From Thiofilum flexile DSM 14609 (GTDB taxonomy: Bacteria > Pseudomonadota > Gammaproteobacteria > Thiotrichales > Thiotrichaceae): a stretch of 64,000 bases of DNA. This document shows, in pieces, positions 1 to 9,114 of this stretch. The DNA lies in NCBI RefSeq assembly GCF_000380185.1, contig NZ_KB904750.1, forward strand, positions 1 to 64,000. The letters run 5' to 3'. Each line of letters starts with the position of its first letter. Within the stretch, counting starts at the first letter, position 1. The position numbers and the translations under genes are program-made. The notes below the pieces were generated by a model. That model did not search any database, had not been told where the DNA came from, and saw nothing but the letters and a program-made list of their open reading frames with translations.

Positions 1-141
1 TAATAGGATCTCGGGCAGCGGATAGATCACTTTGGCGAGTTGGCGCGGATCGCGTAGGCTTGCCAGATGTTCCATCAGACGGCTTACGGCATTGGCAGGA
101 GGTGGGCATTGGGTAGGGGGGATAGGAGGAGTGTTTGGCAT
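1..141 (-). mobile_element. 5' end of ISAs1-family transposase (partial, runs off left edge)
   Basis: Reading the minus strand from an ATG at 141 down to base 1 gives 47 codons without a stop. After a proline-rich start come the residues MEHLASLRDPRQLAKVIYPL and then PEILL. This matches the conserved N-terminal segment of ISAs1/H-repeat transposases (DDE_Tnp_1-associated domain), which have a LADPRQ-like motif followed by YPL.EILLL. The catalytic DDE part lies outside the window. Bases 190-211 (CAGGG...CCCTG, imperfect palindrome) may be the terminal inverted repeat. The family call rests on motif recognition by eye; the IS end is an inference. Confidence 0.72.
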
Positions 142-189
142 CTTGACGGCTCTCGGAGTAAAAGCCTTACTTATCCTCTATTTATATAG

Positions 190-211
190 CAGGGTTCAAG
201 CGATTGCCCTG
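190..211. repeat. Putative IS terminal repeat (CAGGG...CCCTG)
   Basis: An imperfect 22-bp palindrome begins CAGGGTTCAAGCG and ends CCCTG. It lies about 50 bp upstream of the transposase start and exactly where the downstream reading frame starts to look like a secreted protein. This is the expected place for the IS end. Only one end is in view, so the target duplication cannot be tested. Confidence 0.4.
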
Positions 212-586
212 CCTGGTAGTGCTTGTTCAGTTACCACAGGTAATGCTAGCACCTATACTAAAGCCTCTACTAGTTTCACAAACTCTGGAGCAACTCAATT
301 GCAGGTTGTATGCCCTCTACCTCATATAAATGCTGAGGGTATTTTAGCATCTTTAGTGAAAGTATATGTATATCAAACTGCTGCTGCTGCTACGACTTGT
401 ACACTCAGTCGAAAAGATATTGCTTTAAATACTGCAGGTAGTAGAAATAATATTGCTGTACCTGCAGCTATTGGAGCTCAAATTGTAACTTTCAACGATT
501 TTACAACTCCACATACACCTCAAGCTAGTTACGCTCTTATCTGTAAAATATCAGCTGGAGATACACTCAGAGGTTATGAGTGGTAA
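212..586 (+). pseudogene. 3' remnant of a secreted hypothetical protein, 5' end cut by the IS
   Basis: The frame is open from base 32 to a stop at 586, but everything before about 212 is antisense to the transposase or IS end, so the native start has been lost. The remaining ~124 residues begin GSACSVTTGNAS. They carry several cysteines (CSV, VVCPL, TTCTL, ALICK) and end in a SYALICK...GDTLRGYEW tail. That pattern resembles small exported beta-rich proteins ending in a Y.LYC.LP...I.GY.W-like motif. The function is unknown. A 16-bp perfect hairpin follows the stop. It is unlikely to be expressed as an intact secreted protein. Confidence 0.55.
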
Positions 587-609
587 TCACTAAGTTATTT
601 TATAATTAA

Positions 610-644
610 AATAGATATATCAGCTAAAAGCTGATATATCTATT
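610..644. terminator. Perfect 16-bp AT-rich hairpin
   Basis: AATAGATATATCAGCT pairs perfectly with AGCTGATATATCTATT across a 3-nt AAA loop, 24 bases after the stop of the secreted-protein remnant. There is no long T tract, so its strength as an intrinsic terminator is doubtful, but position and symmetry suggest that role. Confidence 0.5.
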
Positions 645-670
645 AAGCTTTCATCAAATTAAATTTTAAA

Positions 671-1300
671 ATGAATATTTTTTATCAATTAAAGCTTTTA
701 AATAATATTGGTTTAGTATCTTATATAAAAGGAATCCATGAAACCCTTTATAACAAATACATTCAAAAAAAGTTTAATATTGATGGATGGCATGTTACGG
801 GCTATCATTTGAGGCCTTATAAAAGTCAAGTAGTAGATTTAATAAATAATTTAAAACCAAATTCAATCTTAGAAGTAGGATGCGGTTTAGCAGATATCCT
901 TTCAAAAATCAATTGCCCTAATAAAATTGGCATTGATTCTGATCCAAATGTTATCAAGGCTGCTAACTATATTCACCGTAAGCAAAAAATTAATTTTATT
1001 ACAGCCTCTTTAGAAGAAAGTTTCGAGGGAATTATAAGCAGTAATATAGAAAAAGTTGATATTTTACTATTAGTTAATTGGATACATCAAATTCCTTTCG
1101 ATGTGCTTTACCTACATATTTATAAGTTAATAAGTTATTTTGAAGTAAAATATATCATCCTAGATATAATAGAACCAAATGCTATAGGGTATAGGTATCA
1201 CCATTCTATTAGCCAACTAGAAAAAATGGGATCGATAGTAAATAGAGTTCAAGATATTGATAAAATTAGAATTTTTGTAGTGATCTCCCCTAATAAATGA
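671..1300 (+). CDS. Class I SAM-dependent methyltransferase
   Basis: A 209-residue protein. The motif I region SILEVGCGLADIL (about residues 65-77) is the glycine-rich SAM-binding loop. It is followed by KIGIDSDP, whose acidic residue would bind the ribose, and by DILLLVNWIHQIP in the motif IV region. The substrate cannot be read from the sequence. Next to glycan genes, methylation of a sugar or lipid carrier is plausible but inferred. The gene is strongly AT-rich, like its neighbours to ~7150. No clear Shine-Dalgarno sequence precedes the ATG. A decayed IS3 transposase fragment begins immediately after the stop, so the gene may have lost an original partner. Confidence 0.7.
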   Translation: MNIFYQLKLLNNIGLVSYIKGIHETLYNKYIQKKFNIDGWHVTGYHLRPYKSQVVDLINNLKPNSILEVGCGLADILSKINCPNKIGIDSDPNVIKAANYIHRKQKINFITASLEESFEGIISSNIEKVDILLLVNWIHQIPFDVLYLHIYKLISYFEVKYIILDIIEPNAIGYRYHHSISQLEKMGSIVNRVQDIDKIRIFVVISPNK

Positions 1301-1301
1301 A

Positions 1302-1490
1302 GGTTGGTTCTATCTGGTCATAGTCCTTGACCTGTACTCACATCAAGTGATCAGCTAGCCGCTAGTCTATGTCCGAGCGAATGATGGTAGATACTCGCAA
1401 GCCTATCACAATTGAATCCGTTTACATTCTGCTCGTCAGTATCGCAGTCCGATACAATGTGAAGCAGATTTTTGTCAAACGCTCGCTTCT
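1302..1490 (+). pseudogene. Decayed IS3-family transposase (OrfB) fragment
   Basis: Frame 1302-1355 reads GWFYLVIVLDLYSHQVIS and then hits TAG. After a shift of frame, 1369 onward reads MSERMMVDT. Together these match the IS3-family rve segment GW.YL..V.DL.SR.VVGW-MSERM. Around 1430 a further frame reads LHSARQYRSP, a damaged version of the canonical HSDRGSQY catalytic segment in which the Asp is Ala and two residues are missing. The fragment has a stop, frameshifts and no flanking repeats, so it is a dead remnant. An open frame at 1369-1599 runs through it but is not a credible gene. Confidence 0.6.
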
Positions 1491-1630
1491 TAGGCTATCT
1501 ACTTTTGATGGAATAAATCAGATGCTCCCACATCCATTAATCTCTCTTTTTATTATTCTAAAGTACCCATTGTTTTTTATAAAAATAGCCTTTACTTAAA
1601 ATTTGGCAAGATATTACCACAGCATATACT

Positions 1631-2392
1631 ATGAAAAAATATATTATTAGATTCGATGATATTTGTCCTACTATGAATTGGGATAATTGGGAGGATCTAG
1701 AAAAAGAACTTATTAAGTTAAATATAAAACCAATAATTGGCGTTATTCCAGATAATAAAGATAAAAAACTAATGATAGGTTCAATAGATGAAAAAAAATT
1801 TTGGGAGCGCATACGTCACTTTGACCAACTTGGATGGACCATTGCATTACATGGTCTTCACCATACATATGAAACTCAGGATTCTGGCTTACTAAAGCTA
1901 AATAATCGCAGTGAGTTTGCAGGGTTACCTTATGATATTCAGAGTAATAAAATCAGAAAAGCGTTAGATATTTTCACACGTAATCAGATAAACATTAAGA
2001 TCTGGATGGCACCTGCTCATTCTTTTGACGAAAATACTATCTTAGCTCTTAGAGAAAATAATATTAATATTATTACAGATGGTTTCTATTCAAGACCAGT
2101 GATACATTTAGGTATTACCTGGATTCCACAACAATTATGGAATTTTAAAAGACATTTATTTCCTGGGATTTGGACAATATGTTTTCATCATAATAATCTT
2201 TCTACGAAAGATATATATAAGATCATAGAAAATTTAAATAATTATAAGAAAAGAATTATATCTGTAGATGATCTACTTAAAAACCATACAATACAAAGAA
2301 TTAATTTTTTAGATATATGTTTTAATTTTTTATGGAGAAAAAAAATTCATATTAACTCTAATTTACATAAATATATTGGCTTAAAAAAATGA
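1631..2392 (+). CDS. Polysaccharide deacetylase-like protein (DUF2334 type)
   Basis: A 253-residue protein of the NodB-like/DUF2334 fold. The N-terminal RFDDICPTMNWDNW holds the metal-binding Asp pair. IALHGLHHTYE (about residues 74-84) holds the histidines, and WMAPAHSFD and ICFHHNN supply later motif positions. Such enzymes remove N-acetyl groups from glycans or act on related polysaccharides; the substrate here is unknown. The stop overlaps the next start by 4 bp (2389-2392), so it is probably translationally coupled to the following glycosyltransferase. There is no signal peptide, which suggests a cytoplasmic or membrane-face role. Confidence 0.72.
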   Translation: MKKYIIRFDDICPTMNWDNWEDLEKELIKLNIKPIIGVIPDNKDKKLMIGSIDEKKFWERIRHFDQLGWTIALHGLHHTYETQDSGLLKLNNRSEFAGLPYDIQSNKIRKALDIFTRNQINIKIWMAPAHSFDENTILALRENNINIITDGFYSRPVIHLGITWIPQQLWNFKRHLFPGIWTICFHHNNLSTKDIYKIIENLNNYKKRIISVDDLLKNHTIQRINFLDICFNFLWRKKIHINSNLHKYIGLKK

Positions 2393-3771
2393 AAATAATG
2401 ATAGATCTTGATAGCTTACCTAAGGAAAAATCCATACAAATACTTAATGATTTTCCAAAAAATAGCTATTATATATTAACCCAATACGATACAAATTTAT
2501 ATAGAAATAATATTGGAGATAATGTTAAAATACACAATTACCCTCTATACCATAATAAAATTAAAGAGACTAACTTAAAAAATTCTCCTGATAAAATATG
2601 GAGCAATATAATAAATGACCACCAAACTTTTATGCTTTATGATAGGGAAAAAGTATTCCCTGGTCAGACTAATAATAAGGTTTATGAAATCTCTAAGCTA
2701 TGTTTATCCTTTCAAATATACCTTGAAGATATAGATCCTGATATTATTATATTCATAGCCACACCCCATCACATCCACACATGGATATTTGCCAGAGTAG
2801 CGGAATCAATGGGTATTAGGGTGATTTATTTTAAATCAAGTATTCTTCCATGGCGCTATTATTTATGCCAAGGGCTTCACTCAACACCACTCCTAATTAG
2901 CCATAAAGATATAGACATCACTGAGAAAGAGCACCAATTAATTTCTTTTTTTATAAAAAACAAGAAAGATGGGCATTTAAATGCTATGCCAGCATACGAA
3001 AAAGATCGCCTTAGTAATAATAGAGGTAAATATTTTAATATAAAAAATGAGATCATTAGTTGGTGGCAACGACCTGATTTAATCTTAAATAAAATCTTAT
3101 GCTTTAACTATTATAAAAAACTAACTAAAAATTTTACTATGCCTCATAAGAAGTATGTAGTTTATTTTTTGCATTATCAACCTGAGAGAACCACTCTTCC
3201 TGAAGGATATGGTTTTGCACAACAGTTACTAGCTATCCAATTACTTTCAATAGCGTTACCAAATGATTGTCTTTTAATTGTAAAGGAACATCCAACAACA
3301 TTTACAAAAATGTGTTCATGGAAAGAAAGAAATACAAGTTACTACTCAAAGATTCATAGCCTCCATAATGTAATAATAGCCCCTATTGAGCAAGATGCTT
3401 ATACACTAATCGATAGAAGCATTGCGGTTGCTACTATTACAGGAACAGTCTCAGGCGAAGCTTTAATTAGAGGAAAACCAGCTATTGCTTTTGGCAATGC
3501 TCCCTTAAAAATAAAAAACCATAAGCTATTCCACCAATACATTGATTTATATGAACTTTCTCTATTCATAGCACAAGCTTTTAGCTTGACTAATCCCCAT
3601 AATAATCAAAATGAGGTGAAGGAATTGATCTATCACACATTTTGTAGAATATCAGATGATGAACTAGGTCAGATTGATTTAAAAAAAATTAATTATTTAG
3701 ACTTAAGAAATAATACAATACTTAATGGAATTAATAGTTTTCTATCCTATGAATATAAAAACACCAACTAA
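2389..3771 (+). CDS. Capsule-type polysaccharide biosynthesis protein (KpsS/GT-B-like)
   Basis: A 460-residue protein. Its C-terminal half has the features of capsule polysaccharide or surface carbohydrate transferases: YVVYFLHYQPERTTLP (about residue 258), CLLIVKEHP, and a TITGTVSGEALIRGKPAIAFG segment typical of the nucleotide-binding lobe of KpsS/KpsC-like GT-B folds. The N-terminal ~200 residues are less recognisable but include a DPDIIIFIATPHH segment. It lies in an AT-rich glycan operon and overlaps both neighbours. The donor and acceptor sugars cannot be determined. Confidence 0.62.
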   Translation: MKIMIDLDSLPKEKSIQILNDFPKNSYYILTQYDTNLYRNNIGDNVKIHNYPLYHNKIKETNLKNSPDKIWSNIINDHQTFMLYDREKVFPGQTNNKVYEISKLCLSFQIYLEDIDPDIIIFIATPHHIHTWIFARVAESMGIRVIYFKSSILPWRYYLCQGLHSTPLLISHKDIDITEKEHQLISFFIKNKKDGHLNAMPAYEKDRLSNNRGKYFNIKNEIISWWQRPDLILNKILCFNYYKKLTKNFTMPHKKYVVYFLHYQPERTTLPEGYGFAQQLLAIQLLSIALPNDCLLIVKEHPTTFTKMCSWKERNTSYYSKIHSLHNVIIAPIEQDAYTLIDRSIAVATITGTVSGEALIRGKPAIAFGNAPLKIKNHKLFHQYIDLYELSLFIAQAFSLTNPHNNQNEVKELIYHTFCRISDDELGQIDLKKINYLDLRNNTILNGINSFLSYEYKNTN

Positions 3772-4906
3772 AGAATATAAGGAAGAATTTTTTCTTGGCT
3801 TTTTATTTTCACTACATTTATTACAATTTAATCAACTATCTTTTTGGTTATTCAATATCATTAGTCCACTATTATTATTATTAATTTATAAACATAATAC
3901 TTTAAAAGCAGATCAACTCAAAATTATAGTTATTTTTTTAACATTCCTTTTATGGATTTTACTCACTGGAGTACTCTCTCAAGAACCTTTCAATCCATTA
4001 AGAAAAGCAAGTGAAATATTCCTATGTTTTCTATTTCTTATAGGTATTTTATTAATAATAAGTAATAATAAAAAAACTGTTGTATTTATTAATGGCATTA
4101 TTTATTCTGGGATTCTTATTTCTCTTTATATCATTCTTGTGGGAATTCGAAGCTCTTTTGAGATTGATTTTTCTACGACATTAGTTTCAAAAAATCCCTC
4201 TGGAATGCATCTAGTTATTTCAGGGATGGCAATAATTTTTCTTTCCACAGTTAAAAAAATAAATCTACAATATTATTTTTTCTATTTGATTATAGGATTT
4301 GCGCTAATTTTAACTCTATCATTAAAATCAATAATTATCTATTTTATGATGACTTTTTTTCTATTTATAAGAAGCAATAAAAAAATACACGTACTAATTG
4401 GATCTATGATCCTCTTCATAATTTTTCCTATATTATGGCCCGAATACATTTTTAATTTTGAGGAGTCAAAAAACTATTACTTTGTTTCAAACAAATTCTT
4501 TGCTGCATTAGGGTATGATACAAATACATTTGCGGATAATGCCGTTATTGTACGTCAACGACTGCAGCAGGGTGCTCTAGAGCTTTTTAGAGAAAACCCT
4601 TTTTTCGGTATTGGTTTAGAAAATACTAGGATTTATCTTGGAACTTATTCTCATAACAACTGGATAGAACTACTTGCAGGTGGAGGGGTGTTAGCCTTAG
4701 TTTTATTCATTTTACCTATAGGATATATATTTTTGGCAAAACATGACACTATCCTTGCCAGTAGGAAAAGATTTTTATTATCTATTTTGATAGTAGTTGC
4801 AATTTTAGTTTTCTCACAAGCTCAGAGAATATATGACTCCAAAACTTTCATAATTCTATTCTCTCTCCTTTACCTATCTACTCTCAAAAACCTAGGTAAC
4901 CAATAA
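3749..4906 (+). CDS. O-antigen polymerase/ligase-like membrane protein (Wzy_C type)
   Basis: A very hydrophobic protein of about 385 residues with ten or more predicted membrane segments. The periplasmic-loop signature near the C-terminus, FFGIGLENTRIYLGTYSHNN, is followed by a hydrophobic GGGVLALVLF helix, as in Wzy_C-domain O-antigen ligases/polymerases. An ATG at 3725 is in frame but would overlap the upstream gene by 47 bp; the ATG at 3749 gives a 23-bp overlap and is preferred. It probably polymerises the repeat unit made by this locus. A second member lies at 21409-22770. It ends one base into the next start. Confidence 0.68.
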   Translation: MNIKTPTKEYKEEFFLGFLFSLHLLQFNQLSFWLFNIISPLLLLLIYKHNTLKADQLKIIVIFLTFLLWILLTGVLSQEPFNPLRKASEIFLCFLFLIGILLIISNNKKTVVFINGIIYSGILISLYIILVGIRSSFEIDFSTTLVSKNPSGMHLVISGMAIIFLSTVKKINLQYYFFYLIIGFALILTLSLKSIIIYFMMTFFLFIRSNKKIHVLIGSMILFIIFPILWPEYIFNFEESKNYYFVSNKFFAALGYDTNTFADNAVIVRQRLQQGALELFRENPFFGIGLENTRIYLGTYSHNNWIELLAGGGVLALVLFILPIGYIFLAKHDTILASRKRFLLSILIVVAILVFSQAQRIYDSKTFIILFSLLYLSTLKNLGNQ

Positions 4907-6027
4907 TGCCAAACAGAAATCATATTGCTATATTCCTACCCTCATTAATGGGTGGGGGGGCAGAGCGCATGATGATTAACCTAGCAAATGAATTCGCTCA
5001 TCAAGGATTTCGCATCGATTTAATTGTTGCTCAATTAGAGGGGCCTTATTTGACAGAAATCAGTGATGATATATGCTTAATAAACTTAAAATCCACACGT
5101 GTCATAAAAAGTATAGTACCTTTAATAAGCTATATTAGAAAAGAAAGTCCCGATATCATTCTATCTGCAATGAACTATGCAAATGTAGTGGTTATTATAT
5201 CAAAAATACTATCTTTTTCTAAAACAAAAGTTATTGTAAGTGAAAGAAGTGTTCTATCACAAGTACTTTCTAAATTGCATCCAATAAAATCTATTTTTTT
5301 CAAAATACTAATTAAAACCACTTATCCATTTGCAAAAAAAAACATATGCATCTCAAATACCGTTAGACATGATTTATTAAATACAATTAAAATTAATGAA
5401 AACAAATTAGTCACTATTTACAATCCTGTCATTGATAAAGGTTTTTTCGAAAAAAAGCAAGCATATATTTATCACCCTTGGCTTAGTGATGAAAATATAC
5501 GTGTAATTTTAGGTGTCGGTCGCCTTTTTTCTGTTAAAGGATTTGATACTCTAATAAAAAGCTTTAAAATAACTCATAATACGAATAAAAATACAAGACT
5601 AATAATATTAGGAGAAGGACCATTAAGATCGGATCTAGAAAAACTAATTCAACATCTAGAAATTGAAGACTTTGTTTTCATGCCGGGCTTTGTGCAAAAT
5701 CCATACCCATATATGGATAAAGCAGATATATTTGTTTTATCTTCACATTATGAGGGGTTTGGAAATGTACTTGTTGAGGCCATGGCTTGTGGAACACCTG
5801 TTATATCAACAAATTGCCCAGGGGGTCCCGCTGAAATCTTGGAAAATGGAAAATGGGGGACTCTTGTTCCTGTAGATAATCCACATATTATGGCTAATGC
5901 AATTTTGGAAGTATTATCTAATTATAACTTTTTCTTAAAAAAAAGCTCTCAAGAACGAGCTTTACAGTTTAATACTAAAACAGTTGCTGATCTTTATATG
6001 AAAGAGCTAATGCAAGCAATAAAGTAA
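4906..6027 (+). CDS. Glycosyltransferase family 4
   Basis: A 373-residue GT-B enzyme. The N-terminal glycine-rich acceptor loop is MGGGAERMMINLA (about residues 16-28). The donor-binding half contains ILGVGRLFSVKGFDTLIKSF and LIILGEGPLRSDLE. The EX7E-type motif region is SHYEGFGNVLVEAMACGTPV, followed by STNCPGGPAEIL. All are typical of Glycos_transf_1 (GT4) retaining transferases that add sugars to lipid-linked intermediates at the cytoplasmic membrane. The ATG overlaps the preceding stop (TAATG), indicating coupled translation. Base composition is AT-rich. Confidence 0.8.
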   Translation: MPNRNHIAIFLPSLMGGGAERMMINLANEFAHQGFRIDLIVAQLEGPYLTEISDDICLINLKSTRVIKSIVPLISYIRKESPDIILSAMNYANVVVIISKILSFSKTKVIVSERSVLSQVLSKLHPIKSIFFKILIKTTYPFAKKNICISNTVRHDLLNTIKINENKLVTIYNPVIDKGFFEKKQAYIYHPWLSDENIRVILGVGRLFSVKGFDTLIKSFKITHNTNKNTRLIILGEGPLRSDLEKLIQHLEIEDFVFMPGFVQNPYPYMDKADIFVLSSHYEGFGNVLVEAMACGTPVISTNCPGGPAEILENGKWGTLVPVDNPHIMANAILEVLSNYNFFLKKSSQERALQFNTKTVADLYMKELMQAIK

Positions 6028-6032
6028 AAATT

Positions 6033-7157
6033 ATGAGAATACTTCACATCATTACAGGTTTGAATAATGGTGGCGCAGAAGCTGTGCTATATAGATTAAT
6101 ATCCCGTGACACAAAAAACACTCACACGGTCGTATCACTAACAGGTAATGGTAAATATAGTAGTCTTTTATGTGATTTAAATGTAACAGTCTACACTCTT
6201 AATATGCCTAGAGGGAAAATTACTTATTTAGGGGTAATGAAATTATGGAAAATTATAAAAAATGACAATACCGCTATTATACAAACATGGATGTACCATG
6301 CAGACCTACTTGGTGGCTTGCTAGCCATATTACAAAAGACTCCCTATATTATATGGGGTATAAGAAACAGCGATATTTCTACTCAAACAACAAGCTCAAG
6401 TACTCGTATTGTGGTATACATTTGTGCACTCTTATCTCGAATTATTCCAACCAAGATTATTAGTTGCTCACAGCAGGCAGCAGATGCACATCAAAAAATA
6501 GGATACATAAAGAAAAAATTTATTGTAATTCCAAATGGTTACAATACTAGTTTATTCTCACCTCATCATGATTTTTATTCAGCATTATATAGCGAATTAA
6601 ACTTACCAAGAGATATAACCGTTTTAGGCATGGTAGGGCGATTTAGCCCACACAAAAATCATCAAAACCTGATTGAAGCTCTCAAAATAATAAAGCAAAA
6701 TCAAATTAGCTTTCATTGCTTACTAATAGGCAATGATATGTCTCATACAAATATTGAATTAATTAAATGGATAGAACAAGCAAATTTAACCAATCAAATT
6801 TCATTGTTAGGACAACGAAATGATATTCATAAAATAATGAATATACTTGATATACATATATTATCATCTATTGGGGAAGCTTTTCCGAACGTATTAGCAG
6901 AAGCTATGGCTTGTGGTATCCCTTGCGTTACAACTGATGTGGGTGATGCTGCTATGATAGTCGGTGATACCGGATGGATTGTTCCGGCTTCTGATAGTCA
7001 GGCTTTAGCTGATGCTATAATTCGTGCCATAGTAGAAAAGGAAAGTGAACCAAATATTTGGCTAACCCGCAAACAAGCAGCAAGAAATCGAATAATCGAA
7101 AACTTTGATATTGATCGTATGGTCAGTGCCTACAACAAAGTTTGGCAAGGAATCTAA
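6033..7157 (+). CDS. Glycosyltransferase family 4
   Basis: A 374-residue GT-B enzyme with N-terminal HIITGLNNGGAEAVLYRL, donor-site segments VLGMVGRFSPHKNHQNLIEA and CLLIGNDM, and the C-terminal signature SSIGEAFPNVLAEAMACGIP followed by VTTDVGDAAMIVG. It follows the preceding transferase by 5 bp and precedes the amidotransferase by 4 bp. It is probably another sugar-adding step of the same repeat unit; specificity is not readable. It is the last strongly AT-rich gene before base composition rises. Confidence 0.8.
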   Translation: MRILHIITGLNNGGAEAVLYRLISRDTKNTHTVVSLTGNGKYSSLLCDLNVTVYTLNMPRGKITYLGVMKLWKIIKNDNTAIIQTWMYHADLLGGLLAILQKTPYIIWGIRNSDISTQTTSSSTRIVVYICALLSRIIPTKIISCSQQAADAHQKIGYIKKKFIVIPNGYNTSLFSPHHDFYSALYSELNLPRDITVLGMVGRFSPHKNHQNLIEALKIIKQNQISFHCLLIGNDMSHTNIELIKWIEQANLTNQISLLGQRNDIHKIMNILDIHILSSIGEAFPNVLAEAMACGIPCVTTDVGDAAMIVGDTGWIVPASDSQALADAIIRAIVEKESEPNIWLTRKQAARNRIIENFDIDRMVSAYNKVWQGI

Positions 7158-7161
7158 AATA

Positions 7162-9114
7162 ATGTGCGGTATATGTGGGTTACTAAATTATTATACTCAT
7201 ACTGATCATCATTTGCCGAAAATGATAAATATGTTATCTCATCGTGGCCCTGACGATTCTGGGATATGGTATGATGATGAAAGAGGCATTGGTTTAGCAC
7301 ACCGTCGTCTTGCCATTGTTGATCTATCTCCTGCTGGTCATCAGCCCATGCATTCAAATGATGGTCGTTACATCATTGTCTTTAATGGGGAAATTTACAA
7401 CCATAACAAGCTACGGGCTGAACTCGAAAAGACTAACCCAGCTCCCCATTGGCGCGGACATTCCGATACTGAAACTTTATTGGCTGCTATTGAAATATGG
7501 GGTATTGAGTCCACCCTACAACGCTGCATCGGCATGTTCGCCATCGCTTTATGGGACAAAGAAACCCAAACCCTGACTTTAGCGCGTGATCGCTTGGGTG
7601 AAAAACCGCTGTATTATGGTTGGCAAGGTGATACTTTTCTATTTGGCTCCGAACTTAAAGCACTTAAAGCTCATCCCGCATTTCAAGCAACGATTGATCG
7701 TAATGCTCTATGTCTCTATATGAGGTATAATTATGTACCAGCTCCTCATTCGATCTATCAAGGTATCCACAAGCTTCCTGCTGGCACTTGGCTACAGGTG
7801 TCACGCCAGCAACGAGAGCCACAGATCAAAACATATTGGTCAGGTGTTGAGATTAGCCATAAAGGAAAAATTCACCCCTTTACAGGCACATCTGAAGATG
7901 CAGTAAATACTCTCGAAACTCTACTTAAAGACGCTATTAAGCAACAAATGATGGCAGATGTACCACTAGGAGCATTTCTTTCAGGGGGTATAGATTCATC
8001 GACTGTGGTTGCTTTAATGCAAGTACAATCTAACCAACCGATTAAAACCTTTTCGATTGGCTTTCATGAAGAGCTATATAACGAAGCTGCTCATGCTAAA
8101 GCAGTAGCCCAATACCTAGGCACTGATCATACAGAACTCTATGTCACACCGGATGAATGTATGAGGGTTATCCCTCGCATACCTGTCTTGTATGATGAGC
8201 CCTTTTCTGACTCCTCACAAATACCTACTTTTCTGGTTTCGCAACTAGCACAGCAGCATGTCACTGTATCACTATCTGGGGATGCGGGTGATGAGTTATT
8301 TGCCGGTTACAACCGTTACCAACTCACCGCTAATACATGGGGAAAGCTTTCACAAATACCTCGCCCACTACGTCATGGGGCAGCTAAAGCCATTACACAT
8401 ATTTCGCCAAATAGTTGGAATCGTATTGCCTCTACCCTAAAAACTATTATTCCTGCCTTCAACCAATGGGCCAATATAGGAGAGAAGCTACATAAAGGTG
8501 CGGGTGTTATGACTCACCAATCTGTCGCTGATCTTTACTTAGGCATGGTTTCGAGCTGGCAAAACTCTTCAGATATCGTTATTGAAGGTAAAGAACCACC
8601 TACATTACTTACCAGTCATTTACCCGACCTAAGCCATCTCAATACTATCGAGCGTATGATGCTACTCGATATGCTCACCTACCTTCCTGATGATATTCTT
8701 TGTAAGGTAGACCGAGCAGCAATGGGAGTATCACTAGAGAGTAGAGTTCCTTTCCTAGATCATCGTGTTGTCGAATTTGCATGGCAACTGCCGCTGGAAT
8801 ATAAACTGCGAGAAGGCCAAACCAAATGGGTACTACGTCAAGTTCTCTACCGTCATATACCAAGAGAGTTAATCGAACGCCCTAAAATGGGATTTGGAGT
8901 TCCGATCGATAGTTGGTTACGAGGACCATTACGTGATTGGGCAGAAAATCTACTTAACGAATCACGCCTACATCAAGATAACTATTTTAACCCTATACCC
9001 ATACGCCAGAAATGGAAAGAGCATCTTTCAGGACAACGTAACTGGCAACATCAACTATGGAATGTACTAGTTTTCAATCAATGGCTTGATCATAACCGCC
9101 TATCAAACACATGA
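7162..9114 (+). CDS. asnB: Asparagine synthase-like glutamine amidotransferase (AsnB/WbpS type)
   Basis: A 650-residue class II amidotransferase. The start is ATG 7162 because it puts the catalytic Cys at position 2 (MCGICGLL); an in-frame ATG 57 bases upstream would bury it. The glutaminase domain carries SHRGPDDSGIW, FNGEIYNH and RGHSDTE. The synthetase domain carries the ATP-pyrophosphatase loop FLSGGIDSSTV and SLSGDAGDELFAGYNRY. Free asparagine synthesis is possible. Homologues inside O-antigen clusters (WbpS, WbtH) amidate uronic acids, and the location here favours such sugar amidation by inference. The stop overlaps the next gene by 4 bp. Confidence 0.82.
   Translation: MCGICGLLNYYTHTDHHLPKMINMLSHRGPDDSGIWYDDERGIGLAHRRLAIVDLSPAGHQPMHSNDGRYIIVFNGEIYNHNKLRAELEKTNPAPHWRGHSDTETLLAAIEIWGIESTLQRCIGMFAIALWDKETQTLTLARDRLGEKPLYYGWQGDTFLFGSELKALKAHPAFQATIDRNALCLYMRYNYVPAPHSIYQGIHKLPAGTWLQVSRQQREPQIKTYWSGVEISHKGKIHPFTGTSEDAVNTLETLLKDAIKQQMMADVPLGAFLSGGIDSSTVVALMQVQSNQPIKTFSIGFHEELYNEAAHAKAVAQYLGTDHTELYVTPDECMRVIPRIPVLYDEPFSDSSQIPTFLVSQLAQQHVTVSLSGDAGDELFAGYNRYQLTANTWGKLSQIPRPLRHGAAKAITHISPNSWNRIASTLKTIIPAFNQWANIGEKLHKGAGVMTHQSVADLYLGMVSSWQNSSDIVIEGKEPPTLLTSHLPDLSHLNTIERMMLLDMLTYLPDDILCKVDRAAMGVSLESRVPFLDHRVVEFAWQLPLEYKLREGQTKWVLRQVLYRHIPRELIERPKMGFGVPIDSWLRGPLRDWAENLLNESRLHQDNYFNPIPIRQKWKEHLSGQRNWQHQLWNVLVFNQWLDHNRLSNT

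Noticed and set aside
32-586. A single 184-residue gene starting at base 32
   Set aside because: Its first ~60 codons are antisense to an ISAs1-type transposase and the IS end, so only the 3' part after ~212 is a genuine gene remnant.
1369-1599. A 76-residue protein beginning MSERMMVDT
   Set aside because: The start matches an internal piece of IS3 transposase and the rest is out of frame with that family; it is a relic.
7105-7161. Earlier ATG for the amidotransferase
   Set aside because: It would put 19 residues before the catalytic Cys, which must be the second residue after Met removal; MCGICG at 7162 is the correct start.
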